From the NCBI GenBank assembly GCA_945911685.1, contig CAMEAW010000116.1, positions 1 through 8,806 of the forward strand: a DNA stretch of 8,806 nucleotides, given 5' to 3'. The notes beneath the pieces were generated by a model that did not search any database, had not been told where the DNA came from, and saw only the letters and a list, made by a program, of their open reading frames with translations. This stretch comes from Bordetella parapertussis (GTDB lineage: Bacteria; Pseudomonadota; Gammaproteobacteria; Burkholderiales; Burkholderiaceae_B). Shown piece by piece: positions 1 through 6,093 of this stretch (position 1 is the first letter of the stretch; each line of letters opens with the position of its first letter). The translations under genes were made by a program, and so were the position numbers.

Positions 1-323
1 TTATTGGCGAGCTCATCGCGCTCTTTCTCGACACCGCTTAAGGCTTGCGCCAAAGCAAGTTGGCGAGCAGCGTCGGCCGCCAAGAGCTTGGCGTTTAGCT
101 CTTGGATCAAAGCATCTTTAGCGGCCTCAGCCCGATGTAACTCACTAGCTGCTTGCGATTTGGCCAATTCGACAGCGTTTTGCTTGCCTTGCTCGGCGAG
201 CTCAAGACGCTCGTGCAGTTGCTCGTTGAACTCGCTATCACGAACCTGTTTAACGATATCAGCGTAGCCAGTTTCGTCGATTTTGAAGGCTTTTGAGCAA
301 TGGGGGCAAATGATGTCGTGCAT
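1..323 (-). CDS. DUF2130 family coiled-coil protein, N-terminal part (runs off the left edge)
   Basis: The reverse strand reads out as 107 codons beginning MHDIICPHCSKAFKIDETGY. This is the typical opening of DUF2130 proteins: a short Cys-Pro-x-Cys zinc-knuckle-like motif (residues 6-9), then a long Glu/Gln/Ala/Lys-rich heptad region (about residue 25 onward) predicted to be a coiled coil. Full-length members are roughly 400 residues or more, with the DUF2130 domain in the C-terminal half, so most of the gene lies outside the window. The ATG at 321-323 is the first start after an in-frame TAA and has an AAGGCGG ribosome site about nine bases upstream. The molecular function of the family is not established. 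It is divergently oriented to the ATPase gene at 582, sharing the intergenic control region. Confidence 0.82.
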   Translation of the reverse strand, partial: MHDIICPHCSKAFKIDETGYADIVKQVRDSEFNEQLHERLELAEQGKQNAVELAKSQAASELHRAEAAKDALIQELNAKLLAADAARQLALAQALSGVEKERDELAN

Positions 324-455
324 GTTGGATTACCGCCTTTGCGATCGATATTTGTATTGCGACAGTATGCCGCATTCAGTGGCTCACCGAGTGAGATTAG
401 CCCGCTCAGGCCATCTCAGCACACGGGGCAACGACTACCCCTTAGTTCATCAAAC

Positions 456-539
456 TTTTTCGTACAAAACCCTAGTTTTTCTTACAAAACACAGTTTTCT
501 TATACTTTCTCGTACAAGTATAAGATTCTCAGTACAATA
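456..539. promoter_or_regulatory. Array of helically phased GTACAA-type motifs between divergent genes
   Basis: GTACAA or its variant TTACAA begins at 462, 482, 512 and 532, so the spacings are 20, 30 and 20 bp and all lie on about the same helical face. A related TATACTT has its TAC at 503-505, again in register. The first two copies sit in longer direct repeats of the form TTTTTC(G/T)TACAAAAC starting at 456 and 476. Repeated, phased short motifs in a divergent intergenic region suggest cooperative binding by a regulator. The protein that binds is unknown. Possible -10 elements (TATACT at 501-506, TACAAT at 533-538) are embedded, but I find no convincing -35 partner. Confidence 0.5.
498..525. 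repeat. Perfect 10-bp inverted repeat, 8-nt loop
   Basis: TCTTATACTT at 498-507 is exactly complementary to AAGTATAAGA at 516-525, with the spacer TCTCGTAC between them. The spacer and right arm together carry one of the GTACAA motifs. It could be an operator dyad or, if transcribed, a hairpin in the leader of the ATPase gene. No T-run follows the stem, so it is not an intrinsic terminator. Confidence 0.6.
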
Positions 540-542
540 ATT

Positions 543-583
543 ATCCTTGTAATTTAAACACAGCATGTTTAATATACAAGGAT
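543..583 (+). promoter_or_regulatory. 41-bp near-perfect palindrome over the ATPase ribosome site and start codon
   Basis: The arm ATCCTTGTA (543-551) pairs with TACAAGGAT (575-583), and TTAAACA (554-560) pairs with TGTTTAA (566-572). Only a 2-nt internal mismatch (552-553 against 573-574) and a 5-nt loop (561-565) are unpaired. In mRNA this would bury the purine-rich AAGG (578-581) and the first two bases of the AUG at 582. It could be a translational switch or an autoregulatory DNA operator. The sequence ATGTTTAA also occurs twice, at 565-572 and 582-589. The structure is directly visible; the regulatory role is inferred. Confidence 0.6.
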
Positions 584-1745
584 GTTTAAGCGCTTATCCT
601 ACGCCAAAATTGCCGAGCACCTTCAATGGAGCCCAGCTGTTGGTATCCTTGGGCCGCGTCAAGTCGGCAAAACAACCTTGGCTAAGACCCTGGCCCGCGA
701 GTCAGGCAAATCTATCTATCTAGATTTAGACACCGCTCAGGCCAGGGCTCAACTGGTCAATCCCACGGCATTTTTCGCTGTTAATCGTGATCGCCTGATT
801 GTTCTGGACGAGATTCAAAATCAACCAGAGTTGCTCAGCGAACTACGCGGCGAAATTGATGCCGATCGCCGACCTGGTCGGTTTTTGTTACTTGGCTCGG
901 CCTCATTCAAATTGCTTAAGCAGTCACAATCCCTCGCCGGACGGTTGTCTTTGGTGGATATGTCGCCGTTAGTATTAAGCGAGGTATTTCAAACCTTTAA
1001 CGACACGCAAACGCTATGGCTAAGGGGCGGGTTTCCGAATAGTTATCTGGCTAAAACAACCAATGCCTCGTGGGATTGGCGCGACGCACTGATACGACAC
1101 TTTTTGAATACAGATTTGCCGAGCTTGGGTATCGCGGTCGAACCGCAGTTGATGCATCGCTTTTGGCGCATGGTGGCGCATCTGCACGGCCAAATGTTTA
1201 ATGCATCAGCGGTGGCAACGTCGTTGGGTATCTCTGCCCCGAGCACTGGGCGCTACCTAGACCATCTCTGCGACGCCCTCATGGTTCGCAGGCTCGAACC
1301 CTACTTTGTTAATCTAGGTAAGCGGTTGGTCAAAACACCCAAAGTGTACGTGCGCGATAGCGGCTTGCTACACAGCTTGCTTGGCATTCGCGAAGTCAAC
1401 GACCTACTCGGGCACCCAAGCACTGGCGCCTCGTGGGAAGGCTTCGTCGTTGAACAAATCGCGGCGCACCTACCCACGGGCGCGACCATGTACTTTTACC
1501 GCACCGCTGCCGGCGCAGAACTCGATGTGGTGGTCGAATTAGGGTTACAAAAACTAGGTTTTGAAATCAAATTTTCGAGCGCACCGAAAGTCACAAAAGG
1601 CTTTTGGCTGGCCTGCGAAGATGTCAGCGTCGACGCGGCCTATATCGTTGCGCCCGTTCAAACGGGTTGGCCGGTACAGGCAAAGGTCGAAGTGATCGGC
1701 GTCATGGATATTGCTCAACGCTTGGCGCAGCATTTTGATGTTTAA
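582..1745 (+). CDS. AAA-type ATP-binding protein with C-terminal DUF4143 nuclease-like domain
   Basis: This 387-residue protein has the standard two-part architecture of the AAA_14/DUF4143 family. The N-terminal ATPase shows a Walker A motif GPRQVGKTT (residues 24-32), a Walker B LIVLDE (72-77), a hydrophobic strand ending LLLGSAS near residue 107, and the family's LAGRL segment. The C-terminal DUF4143 region belongs to the PD-(D/E)XK-like fold. It contains an EGFVVEQI helix, then YRTAAGAELDVVVE and GFEIKFSS, which supply the E...D...E-x-K set expected of that fold. Length is normal and nothing looks broken. Cellular role is poorly defined; members are widespread in accessory DNA. The ATG at 582 matches the usual family start, but the AAGG motif touches the ATG and lies inside a palindrome, so initiation may be controlled. 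The next gene begins 32 bp downstream, so an operon is likely. Confidence 0.9.
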   Translation: MFKRLSYAKIAEHLQWSPAVGILGPRQVGKTTLAKTLARESGKSIYLDLDTAQARAQLVNPTAFFAVNRDRLIVLDEIQNQPELLSELRGEIDADRRPGRFLLLGSASFKLLKQSQSLAGRLSLVDMSPLVLSEVFQTFNDTQTLWLRGGFPNSYLAKTTNASWDWRDALIRHFLNTDLPSLGIAVEPQLMHRFWRMVAHLHGQMFNASAVATSLGISAPSTGRYLDHLCDALMVRRLEPYFVNLGKRLVKTPKVYVRDSGLLHSLLGIREVNDLLGHPSTGASWEGFVVEQIAAHLPTGATMYFYRTAAGAELDVVVELGLQKLGFEIKFSSAPKVTKGFWLACEDVSVDAAYIVAPVQTGWPVQAKVEVIGVMDIAQRLAQHFDV

Positions 1746-1777
1746 CAAACAAACCAATTAACTCAAACCTTACATCT

Positions 1778-2266
1778 ATGGATCCACGCCTACTCGACGC
1801 GTTACGCAACGCCCCTAGTCTCGACTTATATGAACTTAACCTAACCGTGCGTCAGATGCTCTCTGATCCGCAGCGCATTCTCGCTGTGCGCACTCAGTTA
1901 CATCTCGGGTCACGGGTGAGGTTCTTGCACCATCAAACCCAGCAACTCACCCCAGGTATCGTTGTCGAATTTCGGGCAACAGAAGTTGCGATTCAAGACG
2001 AAGCCACCCGTCAACAGTGGTGGCTTCCTTACGCGGCAATTATTACTAACCCCGACGCGCACCCTTCACCGGCAGCTTCGGCGCCCAAGCCCGAAAAATC
2101 GAACGTTGATTTCAGAATCGGAGACACCGTTGGCTTTACTGACAAATATCTTAGAGAACATTTTGGCACCGTCGTGCGCGTGAACGACAAAACCATTTCA
2201 ATTGACAGCGATGGCGGCCGATGGCGCGTGTCGCCGAAACTATTACGAAAAATTATTGATCTTTGA
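1778..2266 (+). CDS. Conserved protein of unknown function with two SH3-like/KOW-like domains
   Basis: The 162 residues have three parts. A helical N-terminus (about 1-40, containing LYELNLTVRQML) is followed by a small beta-barrel-like segment (about 43-90: LGSRVRF, then GIVVEF, then WWLPYAAI). A Pro/Ala/Ser linker (92-106) leads to a second similar segment (about 112-160: RIGDTVGF, then GTVVRV, then GRWRVSPKLLRKI). The repeated pattern 'G-x-V-x-F ... G-x-V-V-x-(F/V) ... (W/R)W-x-(V/L)' suggests tandem SH3/KOW-type barrels, a fold often used for RNA or protein binding. I recall similar proteins as uncharacterised in other proteobacteria, but cannot give a function. No ribosome site is evident before the ATG. 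It follows the ATPase closely and is probably co-transcribed with it. Confidence 0.75.
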   Translation: MDPRLLDALRNAPSLDLYELNLTVRQMLSDPQRILAVRTQLHLGSRVRFLHHQTQQLTPGIVVEFRATEVAIQDEATRQQWWLPYAAIITNPDAHPSPAASAPKPEKSNVDFRIGDTVGFTDKYLREHFGTVVRVNDKTISIDSDGGRWRVSPKLLRKIIDL

Positions 2267-2451
2267 AGCGACGTAGCCAGACCACCACTGGTTGTTAGAA
2301 GCGCGCCAAGTAGCCAACGCCGCCTGATCCCCTCTTAACTTGAGATGCTACCTCGAACCTCGATGTCGCTCGCGTGCAACAGTCACGCGTTTGCCTCACG
2401 AGTTTTGGCCAAAGAGAATGTTAAATCCTTACCCCAATGATCCCAAAAACC

Positions 2452-3651
2452 TTACCTAATTGCTCCCATTAAAAAAACCTGATTGGCTTGTGGAGTAATT
2501 TCAATGATTGCTTGCAGGTGTTCGTGAAGCTGCTCAGGGGTAAGCGTCGCATGCTTAGCTGCCATTACCAGCGCGTGATAAAGCTCACGAACCTCGTATT
2601 GATCAATTTCATAGCCATAACCAAGGCCAATCCATTTAAACGCGGCTAACCCTGACGCCAACGCAAATCCTGGGCGTTTTTCTGCATAATCTCTACAGGC
2701 TCTAAATAACGTGCGCGGATCAGTCGGACTATCCTGAATCAGTGCGATGGCACGATCATAGAGACCCGCATCTTTTGCTGCGGCAAACCATTTACCTTTA
2801 TCTAGTGGGTCTCGGTCGACAAGGTCGTTTAACACTTCGGCTTGGTCTTTATGCGGATATTTTTTTGTAATCGCTCTAAATGTCGCTAAATTTGTTGTGG
2901 CCTGATTGGCAATCAGACCATAGCGCTGATATGCCTCTTCGTGCATACCAGACGAGAGCAAAATATCTTCGCAAATTTCTGCAATCTCATACTCACTGAC
3001 GTATGGCCCCCGATTCGCGTGCGCGTATTGAATCGCCTCTGTTTTTTTACCTTGTGCAAAAAGCGCCTTAATCAACCATCTCTGGTCATGCCAGTATTTG
3101 TGTTGAGCGTGGGTGACGAGTTCTTTTATTTCATCGTAGCGACCAGAGAAATACAGTGCGGATAAGCAAGCTTCTTGACCGTTATAGATGGCAAAGGCTT
3201 TTTCTTCGAGCATCACGTAACGGGTGGTGGGTAAAAACGTATCCGCCCAGTGCGAGGCCAACTCGCGGGTGGCGCACAACTCACCCCAAAACGTTTTTAA
3301 ATGCTCGATATAGGGCATTTGATCGTCTTCTATCGCTTGCCAAAGCCGATCGAGCCATTTTTCTTTGATGACCGCGTCTTCTGTACCTGTCGCAATAATT
3401 GGAACAAGTACCTCAATGGCTTTATTCACAGCAGAACCAAGGGCTCCTGAAGAACTATCAACATGCATGAGCGCGGGTGATAATTTTTCTAACAGTAATA
3501 CCGCACCCTCAGCCGCGAGCGCTGGCTCTTTACGAGCGATCTTACGGATCTCAGTCAGCGCTTCTTTAATTCTTTTAATTGGCAGGTCTGATTTCCAACC
3601 AAATATATCGCGACGAAAACGCGGCGCAAATTCCCATTTATGTTTGTTCAT
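2452..3651 (-). CDS. Conserved helical-repeat (TPR-like) protein of unknown function
   Basis: From the chosen start MNKHKWEFAPRFRRDIFGWK the protein is 399 residues, almost wholly alpha-helical, soluble and without signal peptide. Motifs that mark the family as I remember it are SPALMHVDSSSGALGSAV, WADTFLP, ACLSALYFSGRYDEI, EICEDILLSSGMHEEAYQRY, ATFRAITKKYPHK and GKWFAAAKDAGLYDRAIAL. The paired helices resemble TPR/Sel1-type solenoids, which normally mediate protein contacts; no catalytic motif is visible. An upstream in-frame ATG at 3741 would add 30 residues that look unlike the family, so I prefer the internal ATG. Neither start has a good ribosome site, so this is not settled. It is convergent with the gene ending at 2266, with 185 bp of unassigned sequence between. 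The function is unknown. Confidence 0.8.
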   Translation of the reverse strand: MNKHKWEFAPRFRRDIFGWKSDLPIKRIKEALTEIRKIARKEPALAAEGAVLLLEKLSPALMHVDSSSGALGSAVNKAIEVLVPIIATGTEDAVIKEKWLDRLWQAIEDDQMPYIEHLKTFWGELCATRELASHWADTFLPTTRYVMLEEKAFAIYNGQEACLSALYFSGRYDEIKELVTHAQHKYWHDQRWLIKALFAQGKKTEAIQYAHANRGPYVSEYEIAEICEDILLSSGMHEEAYQRYGLIANQATTNLATFRAITKKYPHKDQAEVLNDLVDRDPLDKGKWFAAAKDAGLYDRAIALIQDSPTDPRTLFRACRDYAEKRPGFALASGLAAFKWIGLGYGYEIDQYEVRELYHALVMAAKHATLTPEQLHEHLQAIIEITPQANQVFLMGAIR

Positions 3652-3793
3652 AGGTGATGTCGTGCTTGTCCCAACATTTGCGCGTTGTAGGTGATTGGCT
3701 TTTATGAGTTTGCCTGAAGCCTCAGGAACCCAGTACGTCATCTAGGTACTGTTGAAGCATATTATTCAAGACACATTTAAGTAACACTATTTT

Positions 3794-3824
3794 TGCACGC
3801 TAACATTTATAATGTTAGCGTGCA
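3794..3824. promoter_or_regulatory. Perfect 14-bp dyad with 3-bp centre, operator-like
   Basis: TGCACGCTAACATT (3794-3807) is exactly mirrored by AATGTTAGCGTGCA (3811-3824), separated by TAT. The centre forms a consensus TATAAT -10 box on the plus strand (3808-3813), so a protein bound here could block a promoter. No T-run follows the stem on either strand (TTTT precedes it on the plus strand), which argues against a terminator. No well-matched -35 lies 17 bp upstream. It is 143 bp upstream of the preferred start of the 2452-3651 gene. The binding protein is unknown. Confidence 0.6.
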
Positions 3825-3881
3825 GATTCAAAGTTAGTTTCAAGGCTGTTCAACTTCCTCATTTTCAAAAAATATACAAAA

Positions 3882-3962
3882 TTATTGACATAAATAGCCA
3901 AAATCTACGTATTTATTGACAAACTAGGGCCATACAGCCATTAATGAGCGCTTTTATTGACA
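3882..3962 (+). repeat. Three direct copies of TTATTGACA spaced 31 and 41 bp
   Basis: Exact TTATTGACA copies lie at 3882-3890, 3913-3921 and 3954-3962. Start-to-start distances of 31 and 41 bp are close to three and four helical turns. The copies are followed by A/T-rich and then TAG- or CTG-like bases, giving partly extended similarity. TTGACA is also the consensus -35 hexamer, but no good -10 lies 16-18 bp after any copy. They may be regulator sites; this is an inference. Confidence 0.45.
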
Positions 3963-4086
3963 AGCTGCCATTACTACTTTTTAACGCAGCACAAGATCAA
4001 GCACAGGCTCAGCGGGCAAGCTCAAACTTAACGCGTTACGAGAAAACGCTCGCCTGATCGCAGCCGAACTTGAGCTCGAACCGCCA

Positions 4087-4569
4087 TTAAATCTGAGCCG
4101 TGCGCTTCAATCCGGCTAGCGACATTTGCCCTGTCAAAAGATCCAAATCGAATCGAACCTTCACCATCACTAAGGTTGGTCGTTTAATTCGCCCTTTAGG
4201 TGAAGCAACCAATTGCACGATACCAAAACTTTCTAATTTACCCAGAGTTCGAGACACGTTGGACTCTTCACGACCAATCAGTTTTGCAAGCGCAGTAATA
4301 GATTCTGGATTTAAATTAGCGATGGCTGCAATCAAATCTTTATTGTCAGCATAGAGTTTAGAAAAGGAATCTAAGCCAGCGCTATTTGTTTCAACCTTTT
4401 CCCAATGACTCTTTGCTGCTGCGCCAACATAAACTTTCTTACCTGCCCAGTCCGGAAGTTGTGCTTGGCCACGGCCAACGGCCTTTATGGCTGCGAATGC
4501 ATCTGTCAGGGTGACCACTGGGATATTTGAAGCTTGCTTTTCTTTTGTATTTTTCATTTTGTTTTCCAT
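4087..4569 (-). CDS. tumA: TumA-type antitoxin, winged-helix HVO_A0114-family DNA-binding protein
   Basis: The 160-residue protein has a Lys-rich N-terminus, a middle region (about 20-70), and a C-terminal winged helix-turn-helix (about 78-145). The recognition part is SITALAKLIGREESNVSRTLGKLESFGIVQL, split as ITALAKLIG followed by SNVSRTLGKL; the wing contains KGRIKRP. This pattern is that of the HVO_A0114 family, which acts as antitoxin and autorepressor beside TumE (DUF6516) toxins. Here it starts only 5 bp after the TumE-like gene, on the same strand, as expected for toxin-first TumE-TumA operons. Met1 follows an A/G-rich AAAAAAG; Met5 (4557) is an alternative start. The operator at 5071-5088 is a likely target. 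Name confidence is moderate because it rests on motif and context. Confidence 0.78.
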   Translation of the reverse strand: MENKMKNTKEKQASNIPVVTLTDAFAAIKAVGRGQAQLPDWAGKKVYVGAAAKSHWEKVETNSAGLDSFSKLYADNKDLIAAIANLNPESITALAKLIGREESNVSRTLGKLESFGIVQLVASPKGRIKRPTLVMVKVRFDLDLLTGQMSLAGLKRTAQI

Positions 4570-4574
4570 CTTTT

Positions 4575-5054
4575 TTATGTCTTTAGGCCTTGATGTTTGC
4601 GAGACGCTCTTGGTTCGTGCGTCATAACCTTAATATCTGAACTTAGTCCCAATTGATTCAGAAGTTTTCCCGAGGCCTCCATAAAGCGGGCAAGGTGATC
4701 CTCTATAGAGTTAACTTTGACATGAGTTCCTTTCCTCACACCAATTGGTCTGGTTCCTGCCGGATTCATGGCAGAGGCGTGCCAATGATCATGAGGGTGT
4801 TTTTTATCAATGGGCGCATGAGCGTTATCCGTCGCTAAAACACGTAAGACCGGCTTGCCGCTTGGGTCTGGAGCAAACAAATTGAACTCATAGTTGTAAC
4901 CATGCGGACAATCCTCTGTAATGTCCGCTACCTTCAGATTGATTGTCATCTTGTAGCCCCCATCAAATAAGAACTCCGTCCCGTCAAATCCCTCAATCGC
5001 CTCAATGTATTTTCGATTTTCTTCGTCTTGCACTTTTTGCGGCTTGCCATTCAT
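4575..5054 (-). CDS. tumE: TumE-family toxin (DUF6516), first gene of a TA operon
   Basis: The protein is 159 residues. The DUF6516/TumE core runs from about residue 27 to 92. It has a beta-rich segment FLFDGGYKMTINLKV, then HGYNYEFNLFAPD (51-63), a strand PVLRVLATDN (68-77), and a His-rich end HPHDHWH (86-92). This 'DN...(H)xDHxH' signature replaces the family's usual YDN...GDHRH. Family members are proposed RNA- or translation-targeting toxins; I do not know the exact target. It is longer than the roughly 100-115-residue minimal TumE, with an extra C-terminal tail (about 93-159) rich in Lys/Arg and a helix MEASGKLLNQLG. Its own promoter with overlapping palindrome lies upstream and the antitoxin gene follows after 5 bp. 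The alternative reading, an uncharacterised DUF6516 protein, would keep the TA context. Confidence 0.75.
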   Translation of the reverse strand: MNGKPQKVQDEENRKYIEAIEGFDGTEFLFDGGYKMTINLKVADITEDCPHGYNYEFNLFAPDPSGKPVLRVLATDNAHAPIDKKHPHDHWHASAMNPAGTRPIGVRKGTHVKVNSIEDHLARFMEASGKLLNQLGLSSDIKVMTHEPRASRKHQGLKT

Positions 5055-5070
5055 TCTTGCTACACTTAAT

Positions 5071-5115
5071 ATCCTGTCATGACATGATTGTATAAGTTTT
5101 TTGCGGCTGCATCAA
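5071..5115 (-). promoter_or_regulatory. Promoter with overlapping operator for the TumE-TumA operon
   Basis: Read on the minus strand, TTGATG (5110-5115) and TACAAT (5087-5092) are separated by exactly 17 bp, giving a good -35/-10 pair (4/6 and 5/6 matches). Immediately downstream, 5071-5088 is an 18-bp palindrome with one mismatched pair, whose core TGTCATGACA is perfect. It overlaps the -10 edge and the expected start site, as in autorepressed TA operons. The expected leader before the toxin ATG (5052-5054) is short. Confidence 0.62.
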
Positions 5116-5153
5116 CTATCTCGGGAGCGATATAAGAGGTTTGGCGGATGGAG

Positions 5154-5171
5154 AAAATGCAGCGAAGCCGC
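5154..5171 (-). terminator. Weak Rho-independent terminator candidate after the FtsZ-like gene
   Basis: On the minus strand GCGGC (5167-5171) pairs with GCTGC (5159-5163) around a 3-nt loop with one G-U pair, followed by ATTTT (5154-5158). It lies about 40 bp beyond the stop codon of the FtsZ-like gene and before the TumE promoter. The stem is short, so efficiency is doubtful. Confidence 0.35.
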
Positions 5172-5212
5172 CTGTCGCTAATATCTGGACGACATATTTT
5201 TAGACGCGACTG

Positions 5213-6046
5213 CTACGTCACCCCAGTCACAATAACCGTGACCCGAAGCTCGTCACCAAAATTGCCGCCATCAATTTTGCAAAATAGGCAAAGTACATCA
5301 ATTGCAGTTCGACCGAGACCAATCTTTTGCCCTTCGTTAAACACCGTATTCAGCACCAAGCGAGTCTGCTTTAGCATGTCATCGCTGCTTTTAATCACCA
5401 CAAAAGCTCCGCCAGCTTTGCTTAGGTCCAAGCCACGAAGCCCTGATTCTGTCAGCGCTGCGTTCGCCGCCACGCCTGCGCGGTCAGGTCCCGTACCCAC
5501 CCCTACCCCAATGAATGTGCGGCCTTTTCGTGTAAAAACGTGCTCCATGTCCTCGTAGGCGAGGGTGGTACCCCCTCTAGGGCCAAGCGACTCTGCAAAC
5601 CCAGCAACCGCCAGATTCAAAAACTGAATCGCGGTGTGACCAGCAAATCCCAAGCAGTCAGCCGACATCAGAGCAACTGAATCAAACGCCTCAGAAAATG
5701 CCTGATCAACCGAGGCACTTAGCTTTGAATCAACGGCCCGTAGAAACATTCCAATGGATAAAACATTGAGGGCTTTAGCTGTTTGCCCAACGCGTATACA
5801 TAACTCAGCGTTTGAATCACTCACTTCACCGATCACGATTGCCCGGCGAACCTTTGTTAGATCGTTGATAAGCGATTGTTCGGTAATCGCTGTTGTGTCG
5901 TAGTAAATAAAGTCTACGTCTTCGATGCCCTCTTTGATCATTAGCGCAGCGGCGGCAATACCGATCGCACCGATCGCCACCACGGTGAATTGAGGGCCAC
6001 GGTTCGCACTAAACTTCGGGTCTTCAAAGTAAATATTTTCTGCCAA
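5213..6046 (-). CDS. Divergent FtsZ-like (tubulin superfamily) protein, probably GTPase-defective
   Basis: Several segments align by eye with FtsZ. TVVAIGAIGIAAAALMIKEGI (residues 21-41) matches the first nucleotide loop, and DVDFIYYDT (43-51) matches the strand usually reading VEFIAVNTD. TLAYEDMEHVF (161-171) sits where the T7 loop NVDFADV occurs, and TFIGVGVGTGPDRAGVAANAAL (177-198) is like the C-terminal domain opening. GLDLSKAGGAFVVI (205-218) and DELRVTVIVTG (265-275) also match. The GGGTGTG tubulin signature is absent: its position holds EVSDSNAEL (74-82). The region before it is shortened, and two of three T7 polar residues are changed while Asp166 remains. The protein stops right after the globular domain, with no C-terminal linker or FtsA/ZipA-binding peptide. 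It starts at TTG (6044-6046) with GAGGG four bases upstream and an in-frame TAA above. A polymerisation modulator or pseudo-FtsZ is possible; its function is unknown. Confidence 0.78.
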   Translation of the reverse strand: MAENIYFEDPKFSANRGPQFTVVAIGAIGIAAAALMIKEGIEDVDFIYYDTTAITEQSLINDLTKVRRAIVIGEVSDSNAELCIRVGQTAKALNVLSIGMFLRAVDSKLSASVDQAFSEAFDSVALMSADCLGFAGHTAIQFLNLAVAGFAESLGPRGGTTLAYEDMEHVFTRKGRTFIGVGVGTGPDRAGVAANAALTESGLRGLDLSKAGGAFVVIKSSDDMLKQTRLVLNTVFNEGQKIGLGRTAIDVLCLFCKIDGGNFGDELRVTVIVTGVT

Positions 6047-6093
6047 TTTGCCCTCTAGTATTTAAGGCTTTACCAAGGGATGAGGGCGTCTGA

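Larger units (their letters stand above)
3742..4086. other. 345-bp intergenic stretch with regulatory-looking repeats and possible gene remnant
   Basis: There is no convincing gene here (the neighbour at 2452 could start at 3741 rather than 3651). It contains a perfect 31-bp palindrome (3794-3824), an AT-rich block and three TTATTGACA copies (3882-3962). On the plus strand a small reading frame from ATG 3944 (37 codons, starting MSAFIDKLPLLLFNAAQDQA, stop at 4055-4057) is followed in another frame by the protein-like stretch KLKLNALRENARLIAAELEL (from about 4018). Such a frame switch could mark a frameshifted remnant, but the composition is simple and I do not recognise a family. Confidence 0.45.

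Noticed and set aside
4..267. Plus-strand Ser/Ala-rich open frame
   Set aside because: It is the antisense of the DUF2130 coiled-coil coding sequence; its composition is the mirror of Glu/Ala/Gln-rich codons.
392..418. Imperfect hairpin TGAGAT...ATCTCA with inner GCC/GGC
   Set aside because: The stem is short and broken, no T-run follows, and it sits outside the phased motif array; it could easily be chance.
3794..3824. Dyad as a Rho-independent terminator
   Set aside because: The T-run lies before, not after, the stem on the plus strand and is an A-run on the minus strand.
3882..3962. TTATTGACA copies as plasmid-type replication iterons
   Set aside because: Only three short copies at wide spacing, no Rep gene and no DnaA-box cluster nearby.
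5148..5558. Plus-strand 136-codon frame
   Set aside because: It is antisense to the well-supported FtsZ-like gene and rich in Ser/Pro/Arg, typical of a shadow frame.
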